Positions 33,508 to 43,428 of a DNA stretch of 64,000 nt are shown here, piece after piece. The notes below the pieces were generated by a model that searched no databases, was not told the origin of the DNA, and was given only the letters and a program-made list of their open reading frames with translations. The position numbers were made by a program, and so were the translations under genes. The stretch comes from Gemmatimonadota bacterium. GTDB taxonomy: Bacteria; JAAXHH01. The stretch spans positions 124,001 to 188,000 of the forward strand of contig JAPPBT010000065.1 in the NCBI GenBank assembly GCA_026702745.1, given 5' to 3'. Position 1 is the first letter of the stretch, and every line of letters starts with the position of its first letter.

Positions 33508-33579
33508 ACCGCGCCGTCGGCCTTGTTGTGCCGTCGGTCGGGCACGCGTCATCGACCTTGCCGTACCGTCGGTCGGTCC
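33508..33579. repeat. 35-bp imperfect tandem repeat after serA
   Basis: Two copies of about 35 bases, sharing the block CCGTCGGTCGG at their ends, lie in the spacer just downstream of the serA stop and upstream of pdxJ. Confidence 0.5.
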
Positions 33580-33608
33580 GCGCCAGGGCCTCCGGCCGCG
33601 CGGCCGCA

Positions 33609-35237
33609 TTACCCGGGCATCCAGGGAGGCAGGGCTCCGTGGGCGGGCAGCCGGATAAACCGTGCGCTGTTGATGGCCGGGTGACCCATGATCTCGTCGA
33701 TGGACTCCTGGGGCGGGACGTCGTCCAGGTTCAGCACGCCCACGGCCTTGCCGCCGGGCTCGTTCCCCAGCCTGCCCACGGCCATCTGGGCGATGTTCAC
33801 CTTGTACCTTCCGAAGGTGTCGCCGATGGCGCCGACGATGCCGGGCACGTCGCTGTGGTGGAAGACCAGGAGGTTGCCGTCCAGGTAGGCCTCCATGCGG
33901 TGTTCGCCCAGGCGGATCAACCTCGGCATGTTGTTCCCGAAAACCGTTCCGTCGGCCCGGTACGTCTCGTCGGCGCAGTCGATCTCCACGCTGATGGCCG
34001 AGGAGAAGAACCCGGCCGCGCTGCGGGTCTGTTCCGTCAGGTGGATGCCCCGTTCCCGGAGCAGCATCTCGCCGTTGACGATATTGACTTCCTCGTCGAG
34101 GGCGTCCTCGAGCAGGCCCGCGCAGAAGGCGGAGGTGAGCAGGCGCGTGTTCTCGTCGACCACCTTGCCGCGGTAGGTCAGCCGGCACGCGCGCGGCCCC
34201 CCGCTGTGCCACTGGGACAGCAGGATGCCCAGCCGGTAGGCCACGTCGAGATAGCCGCCCAGCGTCTGGTACGTATTCGAATCGATGGTTACGGCGTTCA
34301 CGGCATGGCGGACTTCTCCGGTTACCAGGAAGTTGACCAGGAGGTCCACGGCTTCCACCGCCACGTCGGCCTGCGCCTCTTCCGTGCTCGCCCCGAGATG
34401 AGGAGTGCACAGCACGCCGGGCATGTGAAACAACGGACTGTCTACACAGGGTTCCTCTTCGTAGACGTCCAGCGCCACGCCGGCCAGCTTCCCGGATTCG
34501 AGGCCCCGGACCAGCGCTTCCTCGTCGTAGATGCCACCGCGGGCGCAGTTGACCAGCCGAGCGCCCGGTTTGAGCAGGTCGATCTCATCGTGGCTCACCA
34601 GGTGGCGGGTCTCCGGCGTCAGCGGCGTGTGCACAGTCAGGTAATCCACCTCGGGCAGCAGGTCGCGCACTTCGTCGACGTACTCCACGCCCAGCTTGGC
34701 GGCCTGTTCGGGCGAAAGGAAGGGGTCGAAGCCGATGACGCGCATGGCGAAAGCCTTCGCCCGTGCGGCGACCTCCCGGCCGATGCGTCCCATGCCGATG
34801 ACGCCCAGGGTCTTGCCGGCCAGCTGGACCCCCGTGAACGCGCCGCGGTCCCACCGTCCTTCCATGAGACTCCGGTTTGCCGGCGCGATGTTGCGCGAAA
34901 GGGCTGCGATGAGGGTGAAGGTGTGCTCCGCCGTGCTCAGGGTATTGCCGGTCGGCGTGTTCATGACCACGATACCCTGCCGGGTCGCCGCGACGCGGTC
35001 TATGTTGTCCGTACCCACGCCCGCGCGCACGATACCGCGCAGGCGCGCGTTTCCTTTCAGCACGTCCGCCGTGATCTTCGTGTCGCTACGGCAGATGGCG
35101 CCGTCGTACTCCGTGAGGGCGCCGCACAGCGCCTCACCGTCGAGGCCGGTACGCACGTCGTGGGATACTTCGTCTGCCCCGGAGAGCCGTTCGAGCCCTT
35201 CCCGGGCCAGTTTATCGAGGACGATAACGCGATGCAT
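33609..35237 (-). CDS. serA: D-3-phosphoglycerate dehydrogenase, long form
   Basis: A 542-residue enzyme of the long SerA type: catalytic and NAD domains (about 1-310), an ASB domain (about 320-450) and a C-terminal ACT domain (about 465-540, LLVFHHSDVPGIVGAIGDTF). The nucleotide-binding loop reads GVIGMGRIGREVAARAKA; VNCARGGIYDEEAL and HTPLTPETRHLV are family motifs. It oxidises 3-phosphoglycerate to 3-phosphohydroxypyruvate, the first step of serine synthesis, and the ACT domain implies feedback by serine. It is divergent from dnaE, with a 265-base spacer that shows no other feature. Confidence 0.96.
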   Translation of the reverse strand: MHRVIVLDKLAREGLERLSGADEVSHDVRTGLDGEALCGALTEYDGAICRSDTKITADVLKGNARLRGIVRAGVGTDNIDRVAATRQGIVVMNTPTGNTLSTAEHTFTLIAALSRNIAPANRSLMEGRWDRGAFTGVQLAGKTLGVIGMGRIGREVAARAKAFAMRVIGFDPFLSPEQAAKLGVEYVDEVRDLLPEVDYLTVHTPLTPETRHLVSHDEIDLLKPGARLVNCARGGIYDEEALVRGLESGKLAGVALDVYEEEPCVDSPLFHMPGVLCTPHLGASTEEAQADVAVEAVDLLVNFLVTGEVRHAVNAVTIDSNTYQTLGGYLDVAYRLGILLSQWHSGGPRACRLTYRGKVVDENTRLLTSAFCAGLLEDALDEEVNIVNGEMLLRERGIHLTEQTRSAAGFFSSAISVEIDCADETYRADGTVFGNNMPRLIRLGEHRMEAYLDGNLLVFHHSDVPGIVGAIGDTFGRYKVNIAQMAVGRLGNEPGGKAVGVLNLDDVPPQESIDEIMGHPAINSARFIRLPAHGALPPWMPG

Positions 35238-35502
35238 AGCGATCTTTCGACTCCCGTATACCGGCTCGTTCCAAGGTAGAATTCACGTTCGAATCGAGGC
35301 ACTTCCCGTCGTGGTACGAATCGTCTTCATACCCAACCGAAAAAAACGTAAAATACCTTGCGTCAACGGTTCTCATCAACCTATTTTTGCAATGTTGTTC
35401 CTGTAATTCACACCTGCTTCATATCGCGTCTGTTTCCACCGTGGCAGTTTCCTCCCCGGCCGCCGTTGGTAAACAGTGTCAACTGCCTTAAGGACGTACT
35501 CC

Positions 35503-38500
35503 GTGTCCTCGTTCGTACACCTGCACAACCATACCCATTACAGCCTCCTCGACGGCGCCAGCCGCATCGAAGATCTCGCCGAGACCGCCAAAGCCTTCGA
35601 CATGCCCGCCATCGCCATGACCGACCATGGCAACATGTTCGGCGCCGTGGAGTTCTACAAGACGGTCACGGCCGCGGGCCTGAGGCCGATCATCGGTTGC
35701 GAGCTGTACCTGGCCCCGGGCAGCCGGAAGGAAAAGCGCCCGGTCCGGAGCGGTGACCGGCTCGATCGGTCGGCCCAGACGACGCACTTCGTCGTGCTCG
35801 CCAAGAACGCGACCGGCTACCGGAACCTGATGAAGCTCACCTCCGCCGGGTACCTCGAGGGGTTCTACTACAAGCCCCGGGTGGACATGGAGCTTCTGGA
35901 GAAGCACAGCGAAGGGCTGATCGCCACGTCCGCCTGCGCCAAGGGGCCGCTGGCCAACCTGGTGGTGGATGGCCAGATCGACCGGGCGCGGTCGAAATGC
36001 GGTCAGCTCAAGGAAATCTTCGGATCCGATTTCTACCTGGAGATCCAGGACCACGGACTGGAGTTCGACAAGACCATCAACAACGCGATGATCGATTTCT
36101 CCCGGGAGTTCGACCTCCCCATCGTCGCGACCAACGACGCCCACTATCTGAAGCGGGGCGATGCACCCGCCCAGGACGTTTTGGTCTGCATTCAGACCGG
36201 GAAGGAACTGAACGACCCCAAACGGCTCAGGTTCGCCACGGATTCGCTCTACTTCAAGAACACCGAGGAGATGAGCCAGCTGTTCGGCCATGTCTCCGGC
36301 GCCCTGGCAAACACGGTCTCCATCGCCGAGTCCATCGAATTCGAGCTGGAAATGGGCCAGTTCAAGTTTCCCCACTTCCCTTTGCCTGAAGGATATGACA
36401 GCGCGGACGCCTACCTGCACAAGTTGTCTTACGACGGGATGGAGAAGCGGTACGACACCGTCACCCCCGAATTGAAGGCCCGCCTCGAATACGAACTGGG
36501 CGTCATCAGCCAGATGGGCTATCCGAGCTACTTCCTCATCGTCGAGGATATCGCCCGGTTCGCCGCGGAGCAGGGCATCCCGCTCATGACGCGAGGGTCC
36601 GGCCTGGGATGCATGGTTGCCTACGTACTGGGCATTACGAACATCGACCCCATCGAGTACGGACTGCTTTTCGAACGCTTCCTGAATCCCGAGCGCGTCA
36701 GCATGCCCGACATCGACATCGACCTCGCGGACCGCGAACGCGACAAGGTCATCAACTACGTAGTGGAGAAATACGGCAAGAACAGCGTAGCCCAGATCAT
36801 CACCTTCGGCACCATGGGGGCCAAGGCGGCGATCCGCGACGTGGGCCGCGTCCTCGGCATGTCCTACGGCGACGTGGACCGCGTGGCCAAGCTGGTGCCC
36901 GGCGAACTGAAGATCACCCTCGACCGGGCTATCGACCAGGTCCCGGAACTTAAGCAGATGGCCGACGGCGGCGGAACGGAAGGCCAGCTGATCCAATACG
37001 CCAGGACCCTGGAAGGCCTGGCCCGCCACGCGTCCGTCCACGCGGCGGGGGTGGTGATCACGCCGGGCGAACTGACCGACTACGTGCCGCTGTACAAGCC
37101 GAGTAACAAGGATACGATCGTCACCCAGTATCCCGGCGAGCTCATGGAGGACATCGGCCTGCCCAAGATGGACTTCCTGGGCCTGCAGAACCTGTCCGTC
37201 ATCCAGGACGCCCTCGCGATCATCAAGGACACGACGGGCGACGAGATCGAGCTGGACGACATCCCCCTGGACGACGCGAAGACCCTGGACCTGTTCCGCA
37301 GGGGCGAGACCACGGGGATCTTCCAGTTTCACAGCGGGTGGCTCCACGAATTCCTGCGGCGGCTCCGGCCGGACGGCGTCGACGACCTGATCGCCATGAA
37401 CGCGCTCTGCCGGCCCGGCCCCCTGAACGGCGGGGTCGTGGACGACTACATCGACCGCAAGCACGGGCGCAAGGAAGTCACCTATCACCACGCCGTGATG
37501 GAAACGGCCCTGAAGGAGACGTACGGCCTCATCGTCTATCAGGAGCAGGCGATGCAGATCGCCCGCGACATGGCGGGTTATACCCTGGGCCGCGCCGATT
37601 TCCTCCGGAAGGCCATGGCCAAGAAGCAACCCGAAGTCATGGCCGAAGAACGGCGGAATTTCGTCGACGGCGCGGTGGAGAACGGCATAGAGAGGGGCAT
37701 CGCGGAAGAGGTCTTCGGCCTTATCGAGTACTTCGGCGGCTACGCCTTCAACAAGAGCCACTCGGCGGGTTATGCCGTACTCGCCTTCCAGGAGGCCTAT
37801 CTGAAGGTGCACTACCCGGTGCCCTTCATGGCGGCGCTGCTGTCGAACACGATGTCCAATACCGAGGAAATCGTCGTACTGATCAACGAATGCCGGAAGA
37901 TGGGCATCGAGGTGTTGCCGCCCGACGTCAACAGAAGCGACAAGACCTTCGTCGTGGAAGGCCGCTCGATCCGGTTCGGGCTGTGCGCCATAAAGAACGT
38001 GGGGCAGTCCGCGGTGGAATCCATTGTCGAGGCGAGGAAGGAACATGGCACCTTCGAGGATGTGTTCGGGCTCTGCGAGCACATCGACCTGCGGCTGGTC
38101 AACAAGCGGGTGCTCGAGTCGCTGATCCAGGCCGGCGCCTGCGACAGCCTGGAGGGGCACCGGGCGCAGCTCATGGACGTGCTCGATTCGGTCATCGAAG
38201 GGGCGCAGACCCGCCAGCAAGCCCGGGATAAGGGACAGACCTCCCTGTTCGACCTCGACGGCATGGGAGGCAGCGCCGGGCTGGAAGTTCACAAGCCCGT
38301 GCTGCCGATGATCCCCCGGTGGGCGGCAAGCGAGGAACTGGGCCTCGAGAAGGAACTGCTCGGATTCTACGTGACGGGACACCCGCTGAAGGAATACGAG
38401 GAAGACCTCCGGGCGTTCACGACGGCGGAGATGCGGCGCCTCGAACTCGCCAACGGCCGGCAGGACAGCGTCGTGGTCGGTGGTATCGTGACCGAGATCA

Positions 38501-39069
38501 AGCCCATCGTGGACCGAAACGGCAAGACCATGGCCTTCGTCACGCTCGAGGATTTCTCCGGGGCCGGCGAAGTGCTTGTCTTTTCTGAACCATACGCCCT
38601 GTACCGCGATCTTGTTTCGATCGACGCGCTGATCCTCGTGAACGGTCACCTTTCGAAAAAAGAAGAGGACAACAAGGTCATCGCTTCCGAGATCATCGCG
38701 TTGACGGATGCCCGGGACCGGCTGGCAAGGTCCGTCGTGGTGTCCATGGAGTACGAACAGGTCGGGGATGAAAACCTCGCGTCGCTCAAGGACGTGCTGG
38801 AGACCTATCCGGGCAAATGCGACGTGGTGCTCGAAGTGTCGACGGCCGATCACGGAGAGATCGGCGTAAGGGCGGGGAATCACATACAGGTCAGACCCAC
38901 GGACGAGTTGCTCAAGACGCTGCGGGAATCGACCGGCGCGAAACGAGTCCGGCTGGCCGGCGCGCCCGCGCACAGCGGTGAAAGCGGATGGAAACCGGTG
39001 GAGATGAACGGCAGGAAACGGAACGGCCGCGGCCGCTGGAACGGGGACGGACGCGGTACCGGGAAATAG
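35503..39069 (+). CDS. dnaE: DNA polymerase III alpha subunit
   Basis: The replicative polymerase, 1,188 residues from GTG 35503, which has AAGGA at 8 bases; the frame opens earlier at GTG 35476 but without a ribosome site. The N-terminal PHP domain begins SSFVHLHNHTHYSLLDGAS. The palm carries catalytic PDIDIDLADRERD (about 403-415). MDFLGLQNLSVI and HASVHAAGVVI are standard polymerase III motifs. The sequence GGYAFNKSHSAGYAV follows in the fingers/tHhH region, and an OB domain lies at about 985-1045. The C-terminus ends in a basic low-complexity tail (NGRKRNGRGRWNGDGRGTGK). The length and order are those of DnaE1. Confidence 0.97.
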   Translation: MSSFVHLHNHTHYSLLDGASRIEDLAETAKAFDMPAIAMTDHGNMFGAVEFYKTVTAAGLRPIIGCELYLAPGSRKEKRPVRSGDRLDRSAQTTHFVVLAKNATGYRNLMKLTSAGYLEGFYYKPRVDMELLEKHSEGLIATSACAKGPLANLVVDGQIDRARSKCGQLKEIFGSDFYLEIQDHGLEFDKTINNAMIDFSREFDLPIVATNDAHYLKRGDAPAQDVLVCIQTGKELNDPKRLRFATDSLYFKNTEEMSQLFGHVSGALANTVSIAESIEFELEMGQFKFPHFPLPEGYDSADAYLHKLSYDGMEKRYDTVTPELKARLEYELGVISQMGYPSYFLIVEDIARFAAEQGIPLMTRGSGLGCMVAYVLGITNIDPIEYGLLFERFLNPERVSMPDIDIDLADRERDKVINYVVEKYGKNSVAQIITFGTMGAKAAIRDVGRVLGMSYGDVDRVAKLVPGELKITLDRAIDQVPELKQMADGGGTEGQLIQYARTLEGLARHASVHAAGVVITPGELTDYVPLYKPSNKDTIVTQYPGELMEDIGLPKMDFLGLQNLSVIQDALAIIKDTTGDEIELDDIPLDDAKTLDLFRRGETTGIFQFHSGWLHEFLRRLRPDGVDDLIAMNALCRPGPLNGGVVDDYIDRKHGRKEVTYHHAVMETALKETYGLIVYQEQAMQIARDMAGYTLGRADFLRKAMAKKQPEVMAEERRNFVDGAVENGIERGIAEEVFGLIEYFGGYAFNKSHSAGYAVLAFQEAYLKVHYPVPFMAALLSNTMSNTEEIVVLINECRKMGIEVLPPDVNRSDKTFVVEGRSIRFGLCAIKNVGQSAVESIVEARKEHGTFEDVFGLCEHIDLRLVNKRVLESLIQAGACDSLEGHRAQLMDVLDSVIEGAQTRQQARDKGQTSLFDLDGMGGSAGLEVHKPVLPMIPRWAASEELGLEKELLGFYVTGHPLKEYEEDLRAFTTAEMRRLELANGRQDSVVVGGIVTEIKPIVDRNGKTMAFVTLEDFSGAGEVLVFSEPYALYRDLVSIDALILVNGHLSKKEEDNKVIASEIIALTDARDRLARSVVVSMEYEQVGDENLASLKDVLETYPGKCDVVLEVSTADHGEIGVRAGNHIQVRPTDELLKTLRESTGAKRVRLAGAPAHSGESGWKPVEMNGRKRNGRGRWNGDGRGTGK

Positions 39070-39104
39070 GGCTACGCGGAATGGAAACAGGTCTACGCGT
39101 AGCC
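39061..39104. repeat. Tail duplication and inverted repeat at dnaE stop
   Basis: GGGAAATAGGGCTACGCG (39061-39078, containing the dnaE stop) is repeated at 39082-39099 with three changes. GGCTACGCG (39070-39078) also forms an inverted repeat with CGCGTAGCC (39096-39104), which could act as a terminator hairpin although no T-run follows. Confidence 0.55.
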
Positions 39105-39129
39105 GGCTACAACTACTGGCAATAAAGCC

Positions 39130-39175
39130 TTACGACTTGACGAGAGCTTACGATTCGACGAAAGCTTACGATACG
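39130..39175. repeat. 18-bp tandem repeat before Big2/DM13 gene
   Basis: TTACGACTTGACGAGAGC and TTACGATTCGACGAAAGC are adjacent and followed by a partial third copy, ending directly at the GGTAGGAGG ribosome site of the next gene. Confidence 0.7.
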
Positions 39176-39187
39176 GTAGGAGGTTGT

Positions 39188-41044
39188 ATGTCATTCAGCA
39201 TGATAACGACTCGTTTTGCCATACTGGTGATCGCAGGCGGCCTCTGGGCCGCGGGTTGCGGCGGCGGCGATTCACCGACAAGTCCGACACCTACCTCACC
39301 ATCCCCTCCACCTCCACCGCCACCTCCGCCACCTGCACCGACGGTCTCCGTAGTCGAAGTCAGCCCGAACATGGCGACGCTGGAGGTGGGCAGGACCCAA
39401 CGGTTTGTCGCGACCGCCAAAGCTTCCGACGGCACCGTGATCAGCGGGGTCGATTTTGCCTGGTCGAGCAGCAATACCGCCATAGCTACCATCAATAACA
39501 ACGGGGTTGCCACGGCCGTGGCCGCAGGAACGGCCACCATCCGGGCGACGGGCAACGGCGTCTCGAGCGCGGCGGTAACGATTACGGTCACTGTGGCTGC
39601 CGTATCCCGTATCACGATCGCTCCTTCATCGACCCAGGTGTTGATGATAGGGGAAATGGTCACCTTCACGGCAACAGCCCGGACGGCGGGAGGCGTTGTG
39701 CGCGATGACGTAAGTGTCTCATGGGAGAGCAGCGACCTCACCGTAGTGACCATAACTTCCGCCGGTGTGGCCACGGCCATCGGCGCCGGTATGGCGACGG
39801 TCCGCGCTACGGCGGACGGAATCTGGAGTGCCCCGGTAACGATCAACGTGGCCGAACCGCCGCCGCCAGAACCGGTAGTGGCGACGGTGACGGTGAGTCC
39901 GGCTGAAGCGATGGTCGAGGTAGATGCGACACAGCAGTTCGAGGCGAAGGCACTGACGTCAGACGGTATGGAAGTCCCGGACGTGGAGTTCACCTGGTCG
40001 AGCTCGGATGATATGGTGGCGACGGTCGATTCGGACGGTCTGGCGACGGGTGTCGGATCTGGCGAAGCGATGATCACGGCCACCGCGGACAGTATATCGG
40101 GCATGGCAACGTTGACGGTGACTGAACCGCCGCCGCCCGAGCCCGTAGTAGCCAGCGTCGAGATTGTTGATGCCATGCCGGTGATGCTCGAGATCGGTGA
40201 TACGCATCAGCTTATGGCCGTAGCCCGAACTTCAGACGGGACCATGGTCAGTGAGGTGGTTTTTGCGTGGTCGAGCGACGACAACGAGGTAGCGACCGTT
40301 GATTCGACCGGGCTGGTTACCGCGGTCGGAGCAGGCATGGCAACAATTACCGCCATGACAGAAGAAATCACTTCCGAACCGGTGACTGTCACGGTTGCCG
40401 AACCTCCTCCTGTAGTAGACAGGGTAGTCGTGGAACCATCAACTGCGTCAATTGAGGAAGGTGAGACGCGGCGATTTACAGCCAAAGCCTATACTTCGGA
40501 CAATGATGCCATATCCGGCAAGACCTTTACATGGACGAGTAGCCGGCCTTCAGTGGCGACCATAAGTTCATCCGGTTTGGCGAGGGGTGTGAATGCCGGC
40601 ACCACAACTATTGAAGCATCCGTTGACGGCAAGTCCGACACGGCAACGCTGAGGGTGACGGCGCCGCCTCCACCGCCACCTCCACCTCCACCGCCGCCAC
40701 CGCCGATGTTGAGAAGCCGTACCGCGACGATTTCGGGCGCTTATTCGGCTGCTGGAAGAGTAACACTAAGTGAAGTTGCCGGCGGGCAACTCAAGCTGAC
40801 AATAAACGGTCTAAATAGCACCGCGCCTGATACGTGGTTGGCACTTTCAGAGAATGCAAGCATTAGCTGGAGTAGGAGTCAAAATCTACCCAGTACAGCG
40901 CGTAGTTTCGGTGCGGTTTCAAATGGGAATTTTACGAGAACGTTTACACCTCCATCGGGCAAGGATATCGACTCATACGACTATGTCATTCTCTATTGTA
41001 GGGCGTTCAACCTGCTAATCTCCTCGAATTCCTTTAGTAACTAG
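39188..41044 (+). CDS. Lipoprotein with five Big2 Ig-like domains and C-terminal DM13 domain
   Basis: A 618-residue protein from ATG 39188 (GGTAGGAGG just upstream; the longer frame from 39137 covers repeat DNA). The signal ends in a lipobox AAGC. A proline-rich linker (about 33-47) leads to five Big2-type immunoglobulin repeats (about 51-134, 137-221, 231-310, 319-404, 411-491), each with a WSSSD..VATV..G.ATAVGAG pattern. A second polyproline stretch (about 493-506) joins a C-terminal domain with ISGAYSAAGRVTLSE, TAPDTWLALSENA and DYVILYCRAFNLL. The last carries the near-invariant Cys of DM13 domains, thought to act in redox or electron transfer. It is probably surface-exposed, and starts a cluster with barrel proteins and cytochromes. 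Confidence 0.82.
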   Translation: MSFSMITTRFAILVIAGGLWAAGCGGGDSPTSPTPTSPSPPPPPPPPPPAPTVSVVEVSPNMATLEVGRTQRFVATAKASDGTVISGVDFAWSSSNTAIATINNNGVATAVAAGTATIRATGNGVSSAAVTITVTVAAVSRITIAPSSTQVLMIGEMVTFTATARTAGGVVRDDVSVSWESSDLTVVTITSAGVATAIGAGMATVRATADGIWSAPVTINVAEPPPPEPVVATVTVSPAEAMVEVDATQQFEAKALTSDGMEVPDVEFTWSSSDDMVATVDSDGLATGVGSGEAMITATADSISGMATLTVTEPPPPEPVVASVEIVDAMPVMLEIGDTHQLMAVARTSDGTMVSEVVFAWSSDDNEVATVDSTGLVTAVGAGMATITAMTEEITSEPVTVTVAEPPPVVDRVVVEPSTASIEEGETRRFTAKAYTSDNDAISGKTFTWTSSRPSVATISSSGLARGVNAGTTTIEASVDGKSDTATLRVTAPPPPPPPPPPPPPPMLRSRTATISGAYSAAGRVTLSEVAGGQLKLTINGLNSTAPDTWLALSENASISWSRSQNLPSTARSFGAVSNGNFTRTFTPPSGKDIDSYDYVILYCRAFNLLISSNSFSN

Positions 41045-41063
41045 TCAGTAAAGGATCAACAAT

Positions 41064-41891
41064 ATGAAAAGGTTTGTATTCTTCGTTTTATTTGTTGCCG
41101 TGATTATAGGCCATACCTCCACTACCCACGCTGGTGGATGGACTCAACCAAAGGGTAAGGGATATTTTAAATTGAGCCAGCAGGTCGTACGGGCGGACGC
41201 AATTACACGGCCGAACGGCGAACGCCATGAAATCCCCACTACTGTCAGTGGATATACGACGAGCTTGTACGGCGAATTCGGTTTGCTCGACCGCTTGACG
41301 CTGGTAGGATATTTGCCCGCTTATACGAATTTCAGCACAGATTTGGATGGGATACCGTCATCGTCAGGAATTGGTGATTGGGACATAGGATTGAGGGTCG
41401 GAATCCTTACCGAAGGACAAACAGTGGTCAGTCTGCAGGCCATGGCCGGGTTGCCGCTTGGTGAGTCAGGGGACGACATCCTCCTGTGGACCGGTGACGG
41501 CGAATTCAATCAACACGTCTCCTTACAAATAGGCCATTCGCTCTATCCCGTACCAGCCTATTTAAAAGGTGAGATCGGATACAACAACCGTCAAAGCAGC
41601 GATAACCGCGACGAAAATTACGCCGACGAGTTCCGGTATACCCTGCAGGCCGGATATACAATCGCTGACAGAGTGGGTATCTCGGTCTCGGTTCGCGGTG
41701 TCGAAGCCCTCGACCGAGCGGACGACGAATTTCACGAGCGTAACGATGTCGAGTACCTGTCCTATGGGCCTCAGGTCGATTTCTACGTTACGCCCAACGC
41801 GGGTATTACCGCCAGCATGTCGAGATTCACCAGAAGTCATAACATGCTGGACGCCCCAACGTGGGAATTCGGCGTTTTTCTGAAACTGTAG
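41064..41891 (+). CDS. Outer-membrane beta-barrel protein (copy 1)
   Basis: A 275-residue protein with a signal peptide ending THA and a mature N-terminus GGWTQPKGKGYFKLSQQ. Alternating aromatic strands run to a C-terminal Leu (FGVFLKL), typical of outer-membrane barrels recognised by BamA. The SLYGEFGLLDRLTLVGYLPAY and GIGDWDIGLRVGI motifs resemble the MetA-pathway/phenol-degradation barrel family (PF13557-like). It starts 19 bases after the Big2/DM13 gene and is followed after 10 bases by a paralogue. Function is unknown; transport or anchoring are both possible. Confidence 0.75.
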   Translation: MKRFVFFVLFVAVIIGHTSTTHAGGWTQPKGKGYFKLSQQVVRADAITRPNGERHEIPTTVSGYTTSLYGEFGLLDRLTLVGYLPAYTNFSTDLDGIPSSSGIGDWDIGLRVGILTEGQTVVSLQAMAGLPLGESGDDILLWTGDGEFNQHVSLQIGHSLYPVPAYLKGEIGYNNRQSSDNRDENYADEFRYTLQAGYTIADRVGISVSVRGVEALDRADDEFHERNDVEYLSYGPQVDFYVTPNAGITASMSRFTRSHNMLDAPTWEFGVFLKL

Positions 41892-41901
41892 GTAATAGCC
41901 G

Positions 41902-42711
41902 ATGTCGAGAATCGTCATACTCGCCGCGTTGCTCGCTGGATTCATCATTCAGGCAAGCACGGTCTTCGCCGGGGGATGGACGCACGCTCCGGGGAAAGGC
42001 TACTTCAAGCTCAATGAGCAGTTGGTTAAGAGCGATTCGTACTTTCAACCGTCCGGACGAAAGACCGATATAACGGAGTTAAGCCGTTATACTACCAGCC
42101 TGTACGGCGAATACGGCCTGGCAGACCGGTTGACGCTTGTAGGATATATCCCCTTTTACCAGCATATAAGCGAAGACCGGCCCGGGTCCGAAGCCAAGAC
42201 GGGTACGGGCGACTGGGAGCTTGGTGCTCGGATCGGATTGCTCACCAACCGGCCCACGGTCGTGAGCATTCAGATCATGGCCGGCCTGCCGCTGGGAGAT
42301 TCTTTCTCCGATCAACAGGAAGTTGGCCTGTTCACAGGGGACGGAGAATTCAACCAGTTGTTTATGCTCCAGGTCGGTCATTCCCTGTGGCCGACACCGG
42401 GCTATCTCAAAGCGGAAATAGGATACAATAACCGCGAGAGCGATTTTTCGGACGAGATACGATACGCCGTGGAAGCGGGATTCATGGTCGGTGAGCGTTT
42501 TGGCGTCTCCGGCTGGGTCCGCGGCGCGAAAGCGGTCGGTACAGATGGAGAATGGACCGTGTACGACCAGCAGTACGTGTCTTTCGGTCCGGAGGTGAGT
42601 GTTAATTTTACGCCCAACGCGGGAATCACCGCCGGCGTGACGAAGTACACGGGCGCTCACAATGTGCTGGACGCGCCCGCCTGGGACATCGGACTTTTCA
42701 TGAAGTTGTAG
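41902..42711 (+). CDS. Outer-membrane beta-barrel protein (copy 2)
   Basis: A 269-residue paralogue of the preceding gene, collinear throughout. It has the same mature start (GGWTHAPGKGYFKLNEQ), the same SLYGEYGLADRLTLVGYIPFY and GTGDWELGARIGL blocks, and the same C-terminal end (WDIGLFMKL). The duplication is old enough for the middle regions to differ. It lies 10 bases after copy 1 and 50 bases before the DUF3830-like gene, so all appear to form one operon with the Big2/DM13 lipoprotein. Confidence 0.75.
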   Translation: MSRIVILAALLAGFIIQASTVFAGGWTHAPGKGYFKLNEQLVKSDSYFQPSGRKTDITELSRYTTSLYGEYGLADRLTLVGYIPFYQHISEDRPGSEAKTGTGDWELGARIGLLTNRPTVVSIQIMAGLPLGDSFSDQQEVGLFTGDGEFNQLFMLQVGHSLWPTPGYLKAEIGYNNRESDFSDEIRYAVEAGFMVGERFGVSGWVRGAKAVGTDGEWTVYDQQYVSFGPEVSVNFTPNAGITAGVTKYTGAHNVLDAPAWDIGLFMKL

Positions 42712-42761
42712 TTCCGACCCTTTAGCTAATCTCAGTCATATTAAGGATTTCTGGACAACTC

Positions 42762-43211
42762 ATGCCGCGCAGGATTCGATTGTCCTTTGTCAACGAAGAC
42801 GTTTCCGTCGAAGCCGAAATGCTCGAGGACGAGGCCCCGAGGACCTGCCAGGCCGTATGGGACGCCCTGCCCCTGGTGGAGGAGGGCATTCACGCCGTGT
42901 ACTCCGGCAGCGAAATCGCCTACTTCCTGTCCGAGGACATGGTCATCCCACCCGAGAACCTGACGAGCTGCACATTGCCCGGCGATATCTGCTACTACCG
43001 CCTGGAATCGGGCCTGATGCACGGATTGCTGGACGGCATCACTGAACTGTGCTGGTTCGACGGAAGGGACGGCCGCCCCAACATGCCGGACGGCCCGGTC
43101 TCGGTGAACCTTTTCGCCCGGATGGTCGGAGACGCCAGTGAATTCTTCGAGGTGTGCTACCGCATTCGGCGGGAAGGGATGAAACGCGTTCGGATCGAAC
43201 AGGTCGTTTGA
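42762..43211 (+). CDS. DUF3830-family protein, cyclophilin-like fold
   Basis: A 149-residue protein resembling DUF3830: RRIRLSFVNEDVSVEAEMLE, TCQAVWDALPLVEEGIHAVYSGSE and the PGDICYYR block. These proteins have a small cyclophilin-like barrel; no activity is established. No signal peptide, so cytoplasmic. It follows the beta-barrel pair at 50 bases. The 217-base spacer after it contains three copies of a 9-bp repeat. Confidence 0.65.
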   Translation: MPRRIRLSFVNEDVSVEAEMLEDEAPRTCQAVWDALPLVEEGIHAVYSGSEIAYFLSEDMVIPPENLTSCTLPGDICYYRLESGLMHGLLDGITELCWFDGRDGRPNMPDGPVSVNLFARMVGDASEFFEVCYRIRREGMKRVRIEQVV

Positions 43212-43332
43212 ATTCGGATCGCAGGAATACGCTCTCAAATCGGTCTAATCTAACACACAGTCTCACATCATATCGTCAACGAAACGGCAGATGACCTCGG
43301 TGTCCGATCGGTTCGTTGTGTACTAGGCTGGA

Positions 43333-43359
43333 CCGGACAGTCCGGACAGTCCGGACCGT
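43333..43359. repeat. 9-bp tandem repeat before cytochrome gene
   Basis: CCGGACAGT occurs twice and a third copy reads CCGGACCGT. The block is nearly self-complementary and could fold into small hairpins in the 217-base spacer between the DUF3830-like and cytochrome genes. Confidence 0.6.
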
Positions 43360-43428
43360 GCAGCCAGCCTGGCCAATTCTTCCAGTCTAGCTAATTCGAC
43401 AGCCACCTTCGCAGAAACTTGTACGGAT

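Noticed and set aside
35488-38973. Very long minus-strand reading frame (1,161 codons) opposite dnaE
   Set aside because: It is the mirror of a clear dnaE gene in GC-rich DNA; the product has no recognisable domain and no ribosome site.
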